The notes under the pieces were generated by a model. It was not told where the DNA came from. It saw only the letters and a list, made by a program, of their open reading frames with translations, and searched no databases. The position numbers and the translations under genes are program-made. Below, one piece after another: positions 5,778-12,586 of a stretch of 22,018 bases of DNA. Source of the stretch: JACPVU01 sp964373255 (GTDB taxonomy: Archaea > Aenigmatarchaeota > Aenigmatarchaeia > GW2011-AR5); the NCBI GenBank assembly GCA_964373255.1, contig CAYJTG010000012.1, forward strand, positions 1-22,018. Reading direction: 5' to 3'. The first letter of the stretch is position 1. Each line of letters begins with the position of its first letter.

Positions 5778-8297
5778 ATGACCGACAAAATTAGGCTGCC
5801 GGACGTGGTTCGTCCTGTGCACTACAGCTTGTTCTTTGACGTAGACTTGAAAAAATTCAGGTTTTCCGGGAAAGAGGAAATTGAGCTGAAGATTGGCAAG
5901 CCGACAAAAAAAATAATCCTGCACACGTCAGGGCTGAGAATAAAAAGCGCTTCCGTGCTCTCCGGTGAAAAAACAATAAAAGCAAAAATGAATGAAAACA
6001 AAAAACTGGAGCAGCTGATTCTCAGCTTTGGCAAACTCATAGACGTCAGGGCCAGACTATTTGTAGAGTTCGAAGGCGAGCTTACGGACAGCATGACGGG
6101 CATCTACAGGAGCAAGTATTTTGCGGGAAAAACAGAAAGGTACATGGCTACCACGCAGTTTGAACCAGTGGATGCAAGGCGCGCCTTTCCGTGCTTTGAC
6201 GAGCCTGCGTGCAAGGCAACGTTCGACGTGACACTGAGAATAGACAAAAACCTGCAGGCCGTATCGAATATGCCTGTGAAGGAAGAGCGCAGAGACGGCG
6301 GTAAAAAGGCGGTCGTATTTCACAGGACGCCAAAAATGTCGGCGTACCTCCTTTATCTTGGCGTGGGAGAATTTGAATTTTTGGAGAACAAACTTGGCAA
6401 GATACTAATAAGGATTGTTACGATGCCAGGCCAAAAAAACAAAGCCGGGCTTGCGATGAACCTCACAAAGAAATTCCTGGATTATTTCCAGAAATATTCC
6501 GGAATCCAGTACCCGTTGCCGAAGCTCGACATGATAGCTATCCCAGATTTTGCATCAGGGGCAATGGAGAACTGGGGCGCCATAGCCTTCCGTGAAATGG
6601 CTTTGCTTTTTGACCCGAAGATGACGTCGGCCGCTGTGAAGAAAAGAATAGCAGTGACAATAGCACATGAGCTCTGGCACCAGTGGTCAGGCAATCTTGT
6701 GACGATGAAATGGTGGAACGACCTCTGGCTGAACGAGAGCTTTGCAACGTTCATGGCCTACAAGGCCGTGAATCACTTCTTTCCCGAATGGAAGATATGG
6801 GAAGATTTCATAATGGAAGAGACCGATGTCGCTTTTGACGAAGATTCCATTATGTCAACACATCCTATTGAGGTGGATCTGAATGACCCACACCAGTTGG
6901 AGGAGATATTCGATAAAATAAGCTACAACAAGGGCGGAAGCGTGCTGAGGATGATTGAGAGCTATATGGGAGAAGAAGATTTCAGAAAGGGTGTAAGCAA
7001 ATACCTGTCGAAATACAGATACGGAAATGCAACAGCCGCTGACCTTTGGAAATTCCTTGCGACTGCTTCAAAGAAGCCGATAAAAAAGCTGGCCGCTGCA
7101 TGGATAGGTCAGCCAGGTTATCCACTGATAACAGCAAGCACGAAAGGAAACAGCCTTTCTCTATCGCAAAAGAGGTTTGTTTTTAATGCAAAAGACAAGT
7201 CTGCCTGGCCTATACCGCTTGCGATCAAAACAGACAGCAGGCTTTTCACAGGGCTTATGGACAGGAAAGAAAAGAAAATCCCCCTAAGATCAAAATGGTT
7301 CAAGATAAATTACGGGCAGACAGGCTTCTACAGGATAAAATACGGCGAAAAAGAGCTTTCGGACCTGAAGACTTTGGTCGCGGGCAAGAAGCTGCCTGCG
7401 GCCGACAGGTGGGGAATCCAGAGCGACCTGTTCAGGCTCGTCGGCCACGGCGAAATTACGATCGACAAATACCTGGATTTCATAAAATGCTACAGAAATG
7501 AAGACGACTATCTTGTTCTTAGCAGCATTTACGGAAGCATGCGCAGTATTCACTTCATTTTTTCACAGGAAGATTACTGGAACCGCATATGGCCCAGGTT
7601 CAGCAGCCTTTTCCAGGGGACTTTCAGTGCTGTTTTGCAGAGGCTTGGATGGGAACCGAAAGACGGCGAGCCGGAGAAAGACGCGCTCCTCAGAGACCTC
7701 GCCATACGGTACATGGGCTTTGCAGAGCGTAATGACGCGAAAAGAAAAGTGCTGGAGAAGCTTGAAAGCTATGTCAACGGAAAAACTCTGCACCCCAACA
7801 TAAGGTCGGCTGTTTTTTCCATAGCAGCCGGCAGCGGCGACGTCTACGACAAGCTGCTCGGCATTCACAACAGATCACAAAGCCCTGAGGAAAAAAGACA
7901 GGTTTTGGCGGCGCTGGGAAATTTTAAAGACACTGCAATACTTGAGAAGGCGCTGGACTTTTCCATAAGCAAGAATGTCAGGAGACAGGATATTTACGTA
8001 ACGTTTGTGTTCGCGGCCGGGAACCCAGCGGCAAGAAGCATCCTGATCGATTGGGTTGGCAGGAACTGGAAACAGCTGGAGTCCTACAAGCACAGCCACA
8101 GGATTTTTCTTCACATAATCGAAGCTCTAATCACGGCGTACGTGACGAAAGACAAAGAACGCGAACTCAGGCAGTTTTTTAAGACACACCCGGTGGAGTA
8201 CAAGATGACGATCGGCAAGTCGTTCGACAGGCTGCGCAGGAACATATTCCGGCTGGAGAGTAACAGGAAAATCCTGGAGAAATATTTCAGCACTTGA
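5778..8297 (+). CDS. M1-family zinc aminopeptidase (tricorn-factor F2/F3 / PepN-like)
   Basis: 839 aa from ATG 5778 (MTDKIRLPDVVRPVHYSLFF), usual for M1 aminopeptidases. The N-terminal beta-sandwich domain (about 1-190) ends with RRAFPCFDEP. The catalytic thermolysin-like domain has the substrate-binding GAMEN motif at 261-265 (SGAMENWGAIAF), the zinc site HELWH at 297-301 with the third ligand Glu320 in WLNESFA (HExxH-x18-E), and the transition-state Tyr383 in SYNKGG. The remainder is the helical ERAP1-like C-terminal domain. The enzyme cleaves N-terminal residues from peptides in the cytoplasm. In archaea such enzymes trim products of proteasome or tricorn, likely for amino-acid recycling. 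All catalytic residues are present. It stands as its own transcription unit after tRNA-Leu. Confidence 0.95.
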   Translation: MTDKIRLPDVVRPVHYSLFFDVDLKKFRFSGKEEIELKIGKPTKKIILHTSGLRIKSASVLSGEKTIKAKMNENKKLEQLILSFGKLIDVRARLFVEFEGELTDSMTGIYRSKYFAGKTERYMATTQFEPVDARRAFPCFDEPACKATFDVTLRIDKNLQAVSNMPVKEERRDGGKKAVVFHRTPKMSAYLLYLGVGEFEFLENKLGKILIRIVTMPGQKNKAGLAMNLTKKFLDYFQKYSGIQYPLPKLDMIAIPDFASGAMENWGAIAFREMALLFDPKMTSAAVKKRIAVTIAHELWHQWSGNLVTMKWWNDLWLNESFATFMAYKAVNHFFPEWKIWEDFIMEETDVAFDEDSIMSTHPIEVDLNDPHQLEEIFDKISYNKGGSVLRMIESYMGEEDFRKGVSKYLSKYRYGNATAADLWKFLATASKKPIKKLAAAWIGQPGYPLITASTKGNSLSLSQKRFVFNAKDKSAWPIPLAIKTDSRLFTGLMDRKEKKIPLRSKWFKINYGQTGFYRIKYGEKELSDLKTLVAGKKLPAADRWGIQSDLFRLVGHGEITIDKYLDFIKCYRNEDDYLVLSSIYGSMRSIHFIFSQEDYWNRIWPRFSSLFQGTFSAVLQRLGWEPKDGEPEKDALLRDLAIRYMGFAERNDAKRKVLEKLESYVNGKTLHPNIRSAVFSIAAGSGDVYDKLLGIHNRSQSPEEKRQVLAALGNFKDTAILEKALDFSISKNVRRQDIYVTFVFAAGNPAARSILIDWVGRNWKQLESYKHSHRIFLHIIEALITAYVTKDKERELRQFFKTHPVEYKMTIGKSFDRLRRNIFRLESNRKILEKYFST

Positions 8298-8349
8298 AAT
8301 CGGCATTCTACCAATCATCTATTTATCTTCTTCTCGATAACTTAATGTC

Positions 8350-8622
8350 ATGAAGCGCGCGCGCATTGTCGTTTCCGGCATGGTCACCGGTGTCGGCTAC
8401 AGGTCTTACGCCAGGAATTATGCAAAAGAGCTTGGATTAAAGGGGTTTGTCAGGAACATGAGGAATGGCAAAGTCGAAATTGTTGCCGAGGGCTACGACA
8501 ACCAGATAAATACGTTTCTGCAGATTCTCAGAAAGGGGTCGTGGGGCGCGAAGGTCGAGGACATAAATGTCAAATGGGAAGAGCCGATGAACGAGTTTGA
8601 AGACTTCAGGATTGAGGCGTAA
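8350..8622 (+). CDS. acyP: Acylphosphatase
   Basis: 90 aa, the standard size. Acylphosphatase hydrolyses carboxyl-phosphate bonds (acetyl phosphate, 1,3-bisphosphoglycerate, carbamoyl phosphate) in the cytosol. The family signature GMVTGVGYRSYAR carries the phosphate-binding Arg18, and LKGFVRNMRNGKVEIVAEG carries the catalytic Asn36; both are present. The C-terminus EFEDFRIEA fits the last strand. ATG 8350 directly follows A/T-rich ATTTATCTT (about 8319-8327), so it is probably leaderless and separate from the aminopeptidase, 52 bases upstream. The next signal downstream is the 16S promoter. Confidence 0.93.
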   Translation: MKRARIVVSGMVTGVGYRSYARNYAKELGLKGFVRNMRNGKVEIVAEGYDNQINTFLQILRKGSWGAKVEDINVKWEEPMNEFEDFRIEA

Positions 8623-8626
8623 TTTA

Positions 8627-8638
8627 ACCTTTAAATGC
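8627..8638 (+). promoter_or_regulatory. BRE/TATA promoter of the 16S transcript
   Basis: ACCTTTAAATGC just after the acylphosphatase stop. The very similar TAACCTTTTAATAC stands before 23S (16931-16944). Transcription would start near 8662-8666. Confidence 0.5.
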
Positions 8639-8974
8639 ATTAGCTCTTATATTACTCTTCTGTGAAGCACGGATGCAAGATCCGTGCTGAAATCTGACGG
8701 GCATAGGTTGTTTGGCAACAATTTCTATAGGGCTAATAATATCTATGCTTGTCTACATTACAGGTTTTTGAACTACAAGAGTGCGCATACTTTTTCTTGT
8801 GCGCGCTGCGTTTGTTCCGGATTTTATCGCCATTGCGTATTGTGAAGGAACGTATCCAATTGTAGTTTAGCGTGAAGGCATGATTTGATAATTATGCCAG
8901 ATGAAGGTATGGACAGGCAAAACTCTATCAAGAGATTTGCAGGGAATAAAACACAATTATGTGCAAACCCAACA
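8639..8974 (+). other. 16S rRNA leader with multi-hairpin fold
   Basis: About 335 bases, no ORF. Hairpins: GCACGGAT/ATCCGTGC near 8667-8687; GCATAG/CTATGC enclosing GTTG/CAAC (about 8701-8753); and a three-way junction closed by AACTACAA (about 8771-8778) and TTGTAGTT (about 8860-8867). The junction arms are AGTGCGCA/TGCGCGCT and GTTCC/GGAAC. The processing helix strand 8900-8915 follows. The folded leader probably guides 16S assembly or processing. Confidence 0.6.
8900..8915 (+). promoter_or_regulatory. 5' strand of the 16S processing helix
   Basis: GATGAAGGTATGGACA pairs over 16 bp (one G-T) with 14457-14472, 159 bases after the 16S 3' end. A further AATTA/TAATT pair lies outside across an internal loop (TGCCA opposite CT). 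This matches the archaeal pre-16S stem cut at bulge-helix-bulge sites by the tRNA splicing endonuclease. Confidence 0.7.
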
Positions 8975-9078
8975 ATTCCGGTTGATCCCGCCGGAGACTA
9001 CCTCTATCAGGTTTCTGCTAAGCCATGCGAGGTGAGAGGGGTAAGCCCTCACCGTACTGCTCAGTAACACGTAGTTAA

Positions 9079-9159
9079 GCTCCTTTTCTTTGTAAAGAAA
9101 AGTAGCTTGCAGTCAAAAGAAACAGCAGGCTTTCGCAAATATTAAAGGAGCTCTACAAA
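9079..9159 (+). other. 16S insertion I1: ORF-less mini-intron (about 81 nt)
   Basis: It interrupts ACACGTAGTTAA / ...ATACCCTAAGC in the 5' domain. Ends pair: AGCTCCTTT with AAAGGAGCT (9 bp). Starts with the T-rich/A-rich pattern CCTTTTCTTTGTAAAGAAAAG seen in the other mini-introns. Boundaries are uncertain by a few bases. Confidence 0.7.
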
Positions 9160-9476
9160 ACATACCCTAAGCAGGGAGATAACGTCGGGAAACTGACACT
9201 AATATCCCATAGGCAAAGAATGCTGGAACGCATCTTTGTTGAAAGCCGCAAGGCGGCTCAGGATTGGACTGCGGCGGATTAGCTTGTTGTCGGGGTAAAT
9301 ACCTGACAAGGCGATAATCCGTACGGGTCGTGAGAGCGATAGCCCGGAGATGTCTTCTGAGACATGAAGACAGGCCCTACGGGGTGCAGCAGGCGAGCAA
9401 ACTTCGCAATGGGTGAAAGCCTGACGAGGGAAGCCTGAGTGATACCGCACTGCGGTGTCTTTTGTCTACTGTAAAA

Positions 9477-9772
9477 TTCAGGGAAGTCGAAACGCTTAAG
9501 AAGATTGGGAAGATGTGGAAAAACATGCAAGAAATAAAAAGACATGATTTGCTAAATTATAAAGACACGCTTATAGCATTGAGAAGTCACGAATCAAAAA
9601 TACTTTTCGTCGGAATATATACAGAATTAGAGCCATTCAGATATTCTTTAGTAATGTCAAATGGCATAACTGCTCGATCATTTGGTCCGATAAATGAAAA
9701 CGACAAAGCGTATCTAGTTGAAAATAGAACAGACATCTATCCAGATAGTTAATCTTCTTCTCTGATTACGCA
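9477..9772 (+). other. 16S insertion I2: intron with small ORF (about 296 nt)
   Basis: It lies between GTCTACTGTAAAA and GTAGACGAATAAG, just before the 530-loop region. Base helix AAGAAGATT (9498-9506) / AATCTTCTT (9751-9759), 9 bp. Contains the 75-aa ORF at 9525. Confidence 0.85.
9525..9752 (+). CDS. Intron-encoded 75-aa protein of unknown family (FGPI protein A)
   Basis: MQEIKRHDLL...; no LAGLIDADG, GIY-YIG, HNH or PD-(D/E)XK motif. It looks like a small beta-rich domain: KILFVGIYT, RYSLVMSNG, SFGPI, AYLVENRTDIYP. Its last 21 residues (SFGPINENDKAYLVENRTDI then YP) align with the end of the 94-aa ORF in a 23S intron (FGPIQLEDEVYIVHWHHLYP) with FGPI, D, Y, V and YP kept. ATG 9525 is chosen because CGCTTAAGAA (9493-9502) sits at TATA distance; two upstream in-frame starts (9513, TTG 9462) are less likely. 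The stop lies within the intron, inside the base helix. Possible roles: RNA-binding splicing helper or a fossil of a mobile-element protein; unknown. Confidence 0.6.
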   Translation: MQEIKRHDLLNYKDTLIALRSHESKILFVGIYTELEPFRYSLVMSNGITARSFGPINENDKAYLVENRTDIYPDS

Positions 9773-9862
9773 GGTAGACGAATAAGTGGTGGGTAAGACG
9801 GTTGCCAGCCGCCGCGGTAATAACCGCGCCACGAGGGGTAGTCGCGTTTATTGGGCCTAAAG

Positions 9863-9974
9863 TAGAGAAGTTCATTTAAATAGAAAATTACAAGTAAGAA
9901 ACTATGAATGTTCTAGAGGCTAAACTGATTCTTGAAAACTTACTTAATTCTTATAGAACTTCTCTACGGGCATA
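9863..9974 (+). other. 16S insertion I3: intron of about 112 nt
   Basis: It lies between TTGGGCCTAAAG and GCATCCGTAGCCGG (570 region). Base helix TAGAGAAGTTC / GAACTTCTCTA, 11 bp perfect. Inside, TTTAAATAG is followed about 22 bases later by an ATG ORF of 23 codons (9904-9975), which reads to the very end of the intron. It is probably a relic or chance ORF. Confidence 0.8.
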
Positions 9975-10127
9975 GCATCCGTAGCCGGCTTTGTGTGTCT
10001 CTGGCGAAATCCGGCAGCAAACTGTCGGAATTGCTGGAGAAACTACAAGGCTTGAGACCGGGAGAGGATAAGAGTACAATACGGGTAGGGGTAAAATCCT
10101 TTAATCCGTATTGGACTACCTGTGGCG

Positions 10128-10184
10128 TAAACTTCTTTGAAAAAGAAATTTAATCGAGAAAACATCAAAGAAGTTTTTCCACAT
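10128..10184 (+). other. 16S insertion I4: ORF-less mini-intron (57 nt)
   Basis: It splits GTGGCG / AAGGCG. Ends pair AAACTTCTTTG with CAAAGAAGTTT (11 bp perfect). The A/T-rich body CTTCTTTGAAAAAGAAATTT is like the other mini-introns. Confidence 0.8.
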
Positions 10185-10240
10185 AAGGCGCTTATCTGGA
10201 ACGGGTCTGACGGTCAGGGATGAAAGCGTAGGGAGCGATC

Positions 10241-11072
10241 GGGAAGAAGCAATCTTTAAATGTGATAGAGTCTAAGAGGTAACATGGGGATTAGACAACG
10301 GACTTTACTTTCAGCGTATCTTTTAACAGATGGAGGGGTATCCGCCAAAAGTAAAAGCGGTTGGATAGTTTATTTCAGAAACAAAGATAAAGAAATAATA
10401 AAATCATTTCAGAAGCAGCTATTTTTGTGTACTGGTAAAAGAGGCTATATAACGAAAAGAAATGACGGGACAGATTTTGTGCGACTGAACTCAAGGAAAC
10501 TCGCAGAAAAAATGTTTCAGCTTTCAAAATCTTATAGAACTAAAGCGTGTGAAAATTTTCCACAGTGTATGCACCTAAGCGGCAAAAGATCTGCATGCAC
10601 GATGTTCGGTACAATAAAAATAGGTGGTGTAGAATATCCAAAAGCTGAAATTCCGAAAACTGTTTTTAAACTAAATGAAATTACAAAAGAATTTTTGAGA
10701 ATATATTCAAGCTGTGACGGAGGTATTTCTGTTGTACCTGCCAAAAACAAAAGAAATTCTTTGTTTTTAGTTCGAAAGGTTTTTATTTCAGTAAAACATC
10801 CAACATTAAATTGGCAGATTACAGAATTATTGAAGAATATGGGATATTCTCCATCTCAATATAAAGATCAGGTAAGACTCGTTAAAAAAGAAGATATAGT
10901 AAAATTCGGTAAAGAAATAGGATTTATAAAAGGCTCAAAAATATCGAATGATTCAAAATTCCTTTCTGGATTTGAGAAGAATTTTATACTTAAGAAAGTT
11001 ATTGGTTCTTATAATAATCCCAAAAACCTCTTAGACTTTTTACATAAAAGCAGAGCTTCTTCTCGGCTCATT
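10241..11072 (+). other. 16S insertion I5: intron with LAGLIDADG ORF (about 832 nt)
   Basis: It lies between GGGAGCGATC and CGGGATTAGATA, directly before the 790 loop. Base helix GAAGAAGC (10243-10250) / GCTTCTTC (11055-11062), 8 bp. Confidence 0.85.
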
Positions 11073-11081
11073 CGGGATTAG
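10284..11081 (+). CDS. LAGLIDADG homing endonuclease (two-motif, 265 aa)
   Basis: Two LAGLIDADG-type helices: LLSAYLLTDGG with acidic Asp16, and EFLRIYSSCDGG with Asp145, spaced as in single-chain two-domain enzymes. Such enzymes cut the intron-free allele so that the intron is copied in by repair; here the target would be the 16S 790 region. It is clearly related to the 251-aa protein in the 23S intron (same LLTDG motif and layout). A TATA-like CTTTAAATG (10255-10263) and AGAGGT ribosome-binding stretch precede ATG 10284. The ORF passes the 3' splice point by 9 bases, ending inside the exon GGGATTAG. The gene is A/T-rich compared with the surrounding rRNA, as expected of a mobile insert. Confidence 0.88.
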   Translation: MGIRQRTLLSAYLLTDGGVSAKSKSGWIVYFRNKDKEIIKSFQKQLFLCTGKRGYITKRNDGTDFVRLNSRKLAEKMFQLSKSYRTKACENFPQCMHLSGKRSACTMFGTIKIGGVEYPKAEIPKTVFKLNEITKEFLRIYSSCDGGISVVPAKNKRNSLFLVRKVFISVKHPTLNWQITELLKNMGYSPSQYKDQVRLVKKEDIVKFGKEIGFIKGSKISNDSKFLSGFEKNFILKKVIGSYNNPKNLLDFLHKSRASSRLIRD

Positions 11082-11084
11082 ATA

Positions 11085-11119
11085 TATTCGGTATCTAATC
11101 AAATTACCGGTACTAAATA
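11085..11119 (+). other. 16S insertion I6: 35-nt insert inside the 790 loop
   Basis: It splits the near-universal GATTAGATA / CCCCGGTAGTC. GATTAGATA (11076-11084) pairs with TATCTAATC (11092-11100), 9 bp, and TACCGG (11105-11110) pairs with CCGGTA (11122-11127). Removal restores the conserved sequence. It is either a very short intron or, less likely, kept in the rRNA. Confidence 0.75.
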
Positions 11120-11239
11120 CCCCGGTAGTCTACGCTGTAAACGATGCCCACTTGGTGTCGCGTGTCCTTCGCGGACATGCGGTGCCGGAGCGAAGGCGTT
11201 AAGTGGGCCGCCTGGGGAGTACGACCGCAAGGTTGAAAC

Positions 11240-11280
11240 GTGATTCGACGGAATTGTTTTTGTTGATTCATTCAACAAAC
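11240..11280 (+). other. 16S insertion I7: 41-nt insert at the 910 region
   Basis: It splits GGTTGAAAC / TTAAGGGAA (the universal AAACTYAAAKGAATTG motif). It contains hairpin TTGTTGA/TCAACAA, 7 bp. No ORF. The position is uncertain by up to 4 bases because of the AAC repeat at both ends. Confidence 0.75.
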
Positions 11281-11289
11281 TTAAGGGAA

Positions 11290-11948
11290 AGAAAATAACC
11301 CGTGCATACACTTAAATAGAGTTTTCTACAATATAACTAAATGAAAATTAATCTAGAAGTTGCATATATTTTGGGAATTCTTCGAGATGCTACAATCGAT
11401 ATTAGAAAAGGAAAAAACTACGAATTGAAAATAGCCCAGAAAGAATCTTCATGGCTTGAATATCTAAATAAAATTTTATATAAAAATTTTAACATTTCAG
11501 GAAAAATAACTAATCATGTCAATGGATCAAAAATTCTGAGAATAAATGGCAAAAAATTCGTAGAAGAGATTGTGGCTATATCTGAGTTTAAAGTGCCTCA
11601 AGAATTATGGGATACTCCAAGTATAATAAAAAAACAAAATATTGAATTACAATTGGCGTATCTAAGGGGATTTTTTGATGCTGAAGGTGGACTTCCAAAA
11701 GATCCTTTAATGGCAAAACAAAAATATATTTCTTTTAGCCAGAAAAATAGAGAATCGTTGGAATTTATCAGAAAAATTTTGATTAGGAAAAAATTTCAAC
11801 CAACCAATATAACTTTTTGTGGAAATGTATGGGAATTTAGATTAACAAGAAAAAATGAAATGATTAATTTTTGTGATATTGTAGGAAGCTCACACTATGA
11901 TAAAATCAGAAGATTAAAATTATTAAAATCGGGATTATTTTCCCCAAT
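11290..11948 (+). other. 16S insertion I8: intron with LAGLIDADG ORF (about 659 nt)
   Basis: It lies between TTAAGGGAA and TTGGCGGGGGAG. Base helix GAAAATAA (11291-11298) / TTATTTTC (11935-11942), extended by CCC/GGG over a bulge. Only 9 exon bases (11281-11289) separate it from I7. Confidence 0.85.
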
Positions 11949-11988
11949 TTGGCGGGGGAGCACACAAGAGGTGGAGGCTGCGGTTTAA
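11341..11988 (+). CDS. LAGLIDADG homing endonuclease (215 aa)
   Basis: Second motif clear: LAYLRGFFDAEGGLP with acidic Glu115. First motif AYILGILRDATID (residues 8-20) has the Gly of the helix turn but lacks the usual DG pair, so the first active-site acid may be misplaced or absent. The enzyme may be weak or degenerating. Its expected cut site is the intron-free 16S around the 910-920 motif. Promoter: CACTTAAATAG (11308-11318) about 23 bases before ATG 11341, so probably leaderless. The ORF runs about 40 bases past the 3' splice site; its last 13 residues (RGSTQEVEAAV end) are encoded by conserved 16S exon. It must therefore be made from unspliced RNA. Confidence 0.85.
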   Translation: MKINLEVAYILGILRDATIDIRKGKNYELKIAQKESSWLEYLNKILYKNFNISGKITNHVNGSKILRINGKKFVEEIVAISEFKVPQELWDTPSIIKKQNIELQLAYLRGFFDAEGGLPKDPLMAKQKYISFSQKNRESLEFIRKILIRKKFQPTNITFCGNVWEFRLTRKNEMINFCDIVGSSHYDKIRRLKLLKSGLFSPIWRGSTQEVEAAV

Positions 11989-12005
11989 TTGGATTCAACG
12001 CCAGG

Positions 12006-12137
12006 AAAGAGTAAGTATCGCAGAAATTACGTTGAGTTTTCTTCTATCTATGATTTCTAAGAATCCAGATAAAATGAATAGATAGTTAAAAAGAATAACT
12101 CGGCGCAACGTATCGTTTTATCGATACTTTTCTCTGG
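12006..12137 (+). other. 16S insertion I9: ORF-less intron (132 nt)
   Basis: It lies between CAACGCCAGG and AAACCTTACCCGG. Base helix AAGTATCG / CGATACTT (8 bp). Two inner stems: CTATCTAT/ATAGATAG and CGTTGAGTT/AACTCGGCG (with G-T pairs). No ORF over 11 codons. Confidence 0.8.
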
Positions 12138-12235
12138 AAACCTTACCCGGGAAGAGAGCAGGATGAGGGTCACTCTGAAGGGGTTACCTGACACGCTCAG
12201 AAGTGCTGCATGGCCGTCGTCAGTTCGTGCCGTGA

Positions 12236-12303
12236 AGCTTTTTCTTTTGCAAAGAAAACCTTGGAAAAAGAAAAATATTATAATAAAGAAAAAGCTCGGT
12301 AAA
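12236..12303 (+). other. 16S insertion I10: mini-intron, twin of the 23S insert at 21810
   Basis: It splits CGTGCCGTGA / GGTGTCTTG. Ends pair AGCTTTTTCTTT with AAAGAAAAAGCT (12 bp perfect). Its 68 bases align almost throughout with 21810-21880 in 23S (roughly nine of ten bases by eye), including CTTTTTCTTTTG, AAAGAAAACC, TTGGAA, TATTATAATA and GAAAAAGCTCGG. No ORF. Confidence 0.85.
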
Positions 12304-12486
12304 GGTGTCTTGTTAAGTCAAGAAACGAACGAGACCTGCGCCGTTAGTTGCCACTCATTGCTACGGCAATGAAGCACTCTAGCGGGACCGCTGCTGCTAA
12401 AGCAGAGGAAGGAGCAGGCTACGGCAGGTCAGTATACTGCAGAAGTTGAATAAACCAGCAACCTTTATCTTCATTCTAAGTTAAAA

Positions 12487-12586
12487 TTAAATCACCTAAA
12501 CAACTGACTCAGCGATAATATTCTCCCTTTCGCTAAAACGAAAGTTAGATAATATCGCTTCGTCTGATAAGCATTCGGTGATTTAA
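12487..12586 (+). promoter_or_regulatory. Stem that would hide the ribosome-binding site of the 12587 ORF
   Basis: TTAAATCACC (12487-12496) pairs over 10 bp with GGTGATTTAA (12577-12586), which contains the GGTGA Shine-Dalgarno and abuts the ATG. Inner stems AGCGATA/TATCGCT (12511-12517 with 12553-12559) and CTTTCG/CGAAAG (12527-12532 with 12539-12544) stabilise it. In this fold translation of the endonuclease would be off. Confidence 0.55.

Noticed and set aside
10241..11072. Group I intron interpretation of the LAGLIDADG introns
   Set aside because: No P/Q/R/S core was seen, and intron ends pair across the base as in archaeal BHB introns.
12006..12137. 11-codon ATG ORF in insert I9
   Set aside because: Too short, with no promoter or ribosome-binding site.
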